From NCBI GenBank assembly GCA_021442885.1, contig JABUVA010000022.1, positions 3,218 to 9,947 on the forward strand: a DNA stretch of 6,730 nt. Reading direction: 5' to 3'. The position numbers and the translations under genes are program-made. How positions within the stretch are numbered: position 1 is the stretch's first letter; each line of letters starts with the position of its first letter. The notes under the pieces are model-generated. The model had not been told where the DNA came from, ran no database searches, and was given only the letters and a program-made list of their open reading frames with translations. This stretch comes from Methanobrevibacter sp. GTDB lineage: Archaea > Methanobacteriota > Methanobacteria > Methanobacteriales > Methanobacteriaceae. Of the stretch, positions 4,637-6,730 are shown in pieces.

Positions 4637-6622
4637 TTATTGGATTCTTTCACCGATTTCACATTCATCAGGAGTAAGTAAAGCACCACTTTCACCAGTA
4701 GCTAAAATCATTCCTTCAGATAAAGTGCCAAATAATTTAGCTGGTTTAAGATTAACAACAACAGCAACTTTCCTATCAATTAATTCATCAGGAGAATAAA
4801 ATTTAGCAAGTCCTGCTACAATTTGTCTTACTTCATCACCAATATCAACTTGTAGTTTTAATAATTTATCAGATTTCTCAATTTTTTCTGCTTCTTTAAT
4901 TTGACCTATTTTAATTTCAACTTTATCAAATTCATCAATTGTAATAATATCACTCATACTATCCTCTTCCATACTATCTTTTAAATTTTCTTCAAGTTTT
5001 TTAATTTCATCATCAATAACATCATCTTCAATTTTCTTAAATAATGGTTTTGCCTTATTGATTTGGTGACCAACAGGTAAAAACTCTTTAGCATCATCCC
5101 ATTTTTCAGGAATATCAATATTAATGATTTTAGCTATTTCATCAGCTTTTGTAGGAATATATGGTTTTAAAACAATAGCTAAAACTTTTGCTAATTGATT
5201 TGAAAGATATAAAGTATTAGCTGCTTTTTGCATATCCTCTTTAACTGCCTTCCATGGTTCTTGGTCATTGAAATATTTATTACCCATTTTAGATACTCTA
5301 AATATTTCAAGTAAACCATCTCTAAACTCATAGTTAGAAATATATTCACCAACTTTATCTGGAAGTTCTTTAATAGCTATTTCGAAATCTAAATCTTCTT
5401 TAGATGGATTTTTATATTCTGGAATTTTACCATCAAAGAATTTATGTGTAAATGTAAATGTTCTATGTAAGAAGTTTCCAATAACATCAGCTAAACCATC
5501 ATTATTTCTTCTTTGGAAATCCTTCCATGAAAAATCAGTGTCTTTATTTAAAGGAGCATTAATAGTTAAATAATAACGTAAAAGATCAGGTTCAAATTCT
5601 TCAACAAAATCAGAAATCCATACAACCCAATTTTTACTTGTAGACATTTTTTGACCTTCAAGAGATAAAAATTCGCCAGCATAGATATTATCAGGTAATT
5701 TACAACCATATGCGTCAAGTAAAGCTGGCCAGAATATTGCATGATGATAAATAATATCTTTACCTATAAAATGAACTACATAATCATTCCAATAATCCTC
5801 CCATTTCTTACCAGAATGCTCAGACCATTGTGATGCTGAGGAGATATAACCTAAAAATGCTTCACCCCACACATAAATTACTTTACCTAATGCATCATCT
5901 AAAGGAACAGGAATACCCCAATCCATATCACGAGTTAAAACCCAATCCTTTAATCCTTCTTTTAACCAGTTAAGAGCATAATTTTTAACATTAGCTGGAA
6001 GATTATCATTATTATTAATATAATCTTCAATATCATCTTGAAACTCACTTAATTTAAAGAAATATTGATAGCTATCCTTAATAACAGGCCTATTACCACA
6101 TGTTAAACATTCAGGTTCCTCAAGTTCAGTTGGTTCTAAAGCCCTACCACATTTTTCACAGTGATCTCCACGAGCTTCAGCCCCACAAACAGGACAAATA
6201 CCCTGAACATACCTATCAGGTAAAAACTTTTCACAATTTTCACAATAAAGCTGAGTAATATCCTTTTTATAAATATAACCTTTATTATATAAGTCTAAAA
6301 AGAAATTCTGTGCAATATCATAATGTTTTTTATCTGTAGTTCTTGTAAAACTATCAAGAGAAATATTCATAGAACGAATATCCTCTGCAATCATATCATG
6401 ATATCTTTTAGAAATTTCAATAGGCTTTTTATTCTCATTATCAGCTTTAACAGCAATAGGGGTACCATGTTCATCAGTTGCACAAACCATCAAAACATCA
6501 TTGCCAATCATCCTATTATACCTTGCATAAATATCTGCAGGAAGATAAGTAGAACGTAAATGACCTAAATGACAAGGTCCATTAGCATATGGAAGTGCAC
6601 ATGAAATAAAAATCTTTGACAT
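4637..6622 (-). CDS. metG: Methionyl-tRNA synthetase, with fused C-terminal tRNA-binding domain
   Basis: This cytoplasmic class I synthetase charges tRNA-Met with methionine using ATP, for both initiation and elongation. The 661-residue protein is full length for the archaeal form. Its Rossmann catalytic core opens with [18 protein letters not shown], holding the HIGH signature as HLGH (18-21), and carries KMSTS (325-329), the KMSKS loop. The connecting domain has four CxxC knuckles (C127/130, C143/146, C155/158, C172/175), the two-zinc type shared by archaeal and E. coli-like enzymes. An anticodon-binding helical domain spans about 360-520, with the W-containing EPWK motif at 455-458. An acidic linker (about 530-556) leads into a C-terminal OB-fold tRNA-binding domain (about 560-661, with KVEIKIGQI and SEGMILA), which also mediates dimerisation in relatives. 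The start is supported by AAAGGAG about 11 bases upstream. It is the first gene of the five-gene cluster. Confidence 0.98.
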   Translation of the reverse strand: MSKIFISCALPYANGPCHLGHLRSTYLPADIYARYNRMIGNDVLMVCATDEHGTPIAVKADNENKKPIEISKRYHDMIAEDIRSMNISLDSFTRTTDKKHYDIAQNFFLDLYNKGYIYKKDITQLYCENCEKFLPDRYVQGICPVCGAEARGDHCEKCGRALEPTELEEPECLTCGNRPVIKDSYQYFFKLSEFQDDIEDYINNNDNLPANVKNYALNWLKEGLKDWVLTRDMDWGIPVPLDDALGKVIYVWGEAFLGYISSASQWSEHSGKKWEDYWNDYVVHFIGKDIIYHHAIFWPALLDAYGCKLPDNIYAGEFLSLEGQKMSTSKNWVVWISDFVEEFEPDLLRYYLTINAPLNKDTDFSWKDFQRRNNDGLADVIGNFLHRTFTFTHKFFDGKIPEYKNPSKEDLDFEIAIKELPDKVGEYISNYEFRDGLLEIFRVSKMGNKYFNDQEPWKAVKEDMQKAANTLYLSNQLAKVLAIVLKPYIPTKADEIAKIINIDIPEKWDDAKEFLPVGHQINKAKPLFKKIEDDVIDDEIKKLEENLKDSMEEDSMSDIITIDEFDKVEIKIGQIKEAEKIEKSDKLLKLQVDIGDEVRQIVAGLAKFYSPDELIDRKVAVVVNLKPAKLFGTLSEGMILATGESGALLTPDECEIGERIQ

Positions 6623-6633
6623 CTTATTAAGTT

Positions 6634-6640
6634 CTCCTTT
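6634..6640 (-). promoter_or_regulatory. Shine-Dalgarno site AAAGGAG of metG
   Basis: AAAGGAG on the minus strand lies 11 bases before the ATG, a slightly long spacing. It is the only strong GGAG-type site in the window; the other genes use GTGAT/GGTG-type sites. Confidence 0.65.
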
Positions 6641-6655
6641 AAATTTAAATTAAAA

Positions 6656-6680
6656 TATACATTTTATTTCAAAATGTCTA
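6656..6680. repeat. Inverted repeat in the metG leader / transcription start region
   Basis: On the minus strand ACATTTT and AAAATGT (6677-6671 and 6665-6659) form a perfect 7-base-pair dyad around a 5-base GAAAT loop; past one mismatch, two further pairs form (6679-6680 with 6656-6657). It lies between the probable TATA box and the Shine-Dalgarno site, around the expected transcription start. It may be an operator, or a hairpin at the 5' end of the transcript. AT-richness lowers confidence. Confidence 0.4.
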
Positions 6681-6689
6681 TTATAATAA

Positions 6690-6701
6690 AATATATTTTT
6701 A
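6690..6701 (-). promoter_or_regulatory. Probable TATA box of the metG cluster
   Basis: The minus strand reads TAAAAATATAT and then TTTATTATAATAG, preceded by an A-rich stretch that could be a BRE. A start about 25 bases downstream would fall near 6665-6672 and give a leader of about 45-50 bases, enough to include the AAAGGAG site. Other AT-rich segments nearby (TTTAAATTTAAA at 6638-6649) are too close to the ATG to serve. Confidence 0.4.
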
Positions 6702-6730
6702 AAAACATTTAAAATTATTGTTTGAAAATA

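Noticed and set aside
6323..6559. Plus-strand open frame of 78 codons
   Set aside because: It is antisense to the N-terminal part of metG, whose catalytic motifs are certain; no independent support.
6638..6649. TTTAAATTTAAA as the TATA box of metG
   Set aside because: A start 25 bases downstream would fall at the ATG itself and would exclude the AAAGGAG site from the transcript.
6661..6692. Second inverted repeat ATTTTATT / AATAAAAT in the metG promoter
   Set aside because: It has a 16-base spacer, contains only A and T and overlaps the better 6656-6680 dyad; part of it would lie upstream of the expected transcription start.
1..6730. CRISPR array, insertion sequence, prophage or defence island
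   Set aside because: No spaced direct repeats of 25-40 bases, no transposase or integrase motifs, no target-site duplications; composition and codon use look uniform across the genes.

Overview
The window is very AT-rich and looks like the chromosome of a methanogenic archaeon of the order Methanobacteriales, with a Methanobrevibacter- or Methanosphaera-like composition. The evidence is the archaeal-type methionyl-tRNA synthetase, a DUF530-like protein, a UPF0058 protein, a protein whose N-terminal half resembles the methanogen family DUF1699, an archaeal GT4-type lipid-sugar phosphotransferase, and the start of a probable cyclic 2,3-diphosphoglycerate synthetase. Ribosome binding sites are mostly of the GGTGAT type, complementary to the 3' end of archaeal 16S rRNA, and promoters carry TTTATAAA-like TATA boxes. 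The genus is inferred; no rRNA is present.

Every gene reads on the minus strand, so the order of transcription runs from high to low coordinates. Positions 6623-6730 hold the leader and probable promoter of a five-gene cluster: metG (6622-4637), a DUF530-like zinc-ribbon protein (4597-3020), a tandem helix-turn-helix protein (3010-2525), a multi-pass GT4 / MraY-AglH-like glycosyl-1-phosphate transferase (2515-1496) and a divergent ProC-like Rossmann reductase (1491-709). The last three junctions are only 4-9 bases and two Shine-Dalgarno sequences are built over the stop codon of the gene before, so these genes are almost certainly co-transcribed and translationally coupled. A 121-base gap holding a dyad and a TATA box then leads to a single UPF0058 gene (587-300), which ends at a stem-loop. 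A 156-base gap with oligo-T tracts, a 25-base perfect palindrome and repeated TATA-like motifs leads into the 5' end of the probable cpgS gene, which runs off the window at position 1.

Functionally, the cluster joins protein synthesis (MetRS), lipid-linked sugar assembly for surface glycans (GT4 enzyme), a probable small DNA-binding protein and two proteins of unknown role. I see no mobile element, CRISPR array, tRNA, rRNA or defence system. The window looks like vertically inherited core genome; the least explained parts are the DUF530-like and tandem-HTH proteins and the dyad elements at each of the three promoters. No gene-free stretch exceeds 300 bases.
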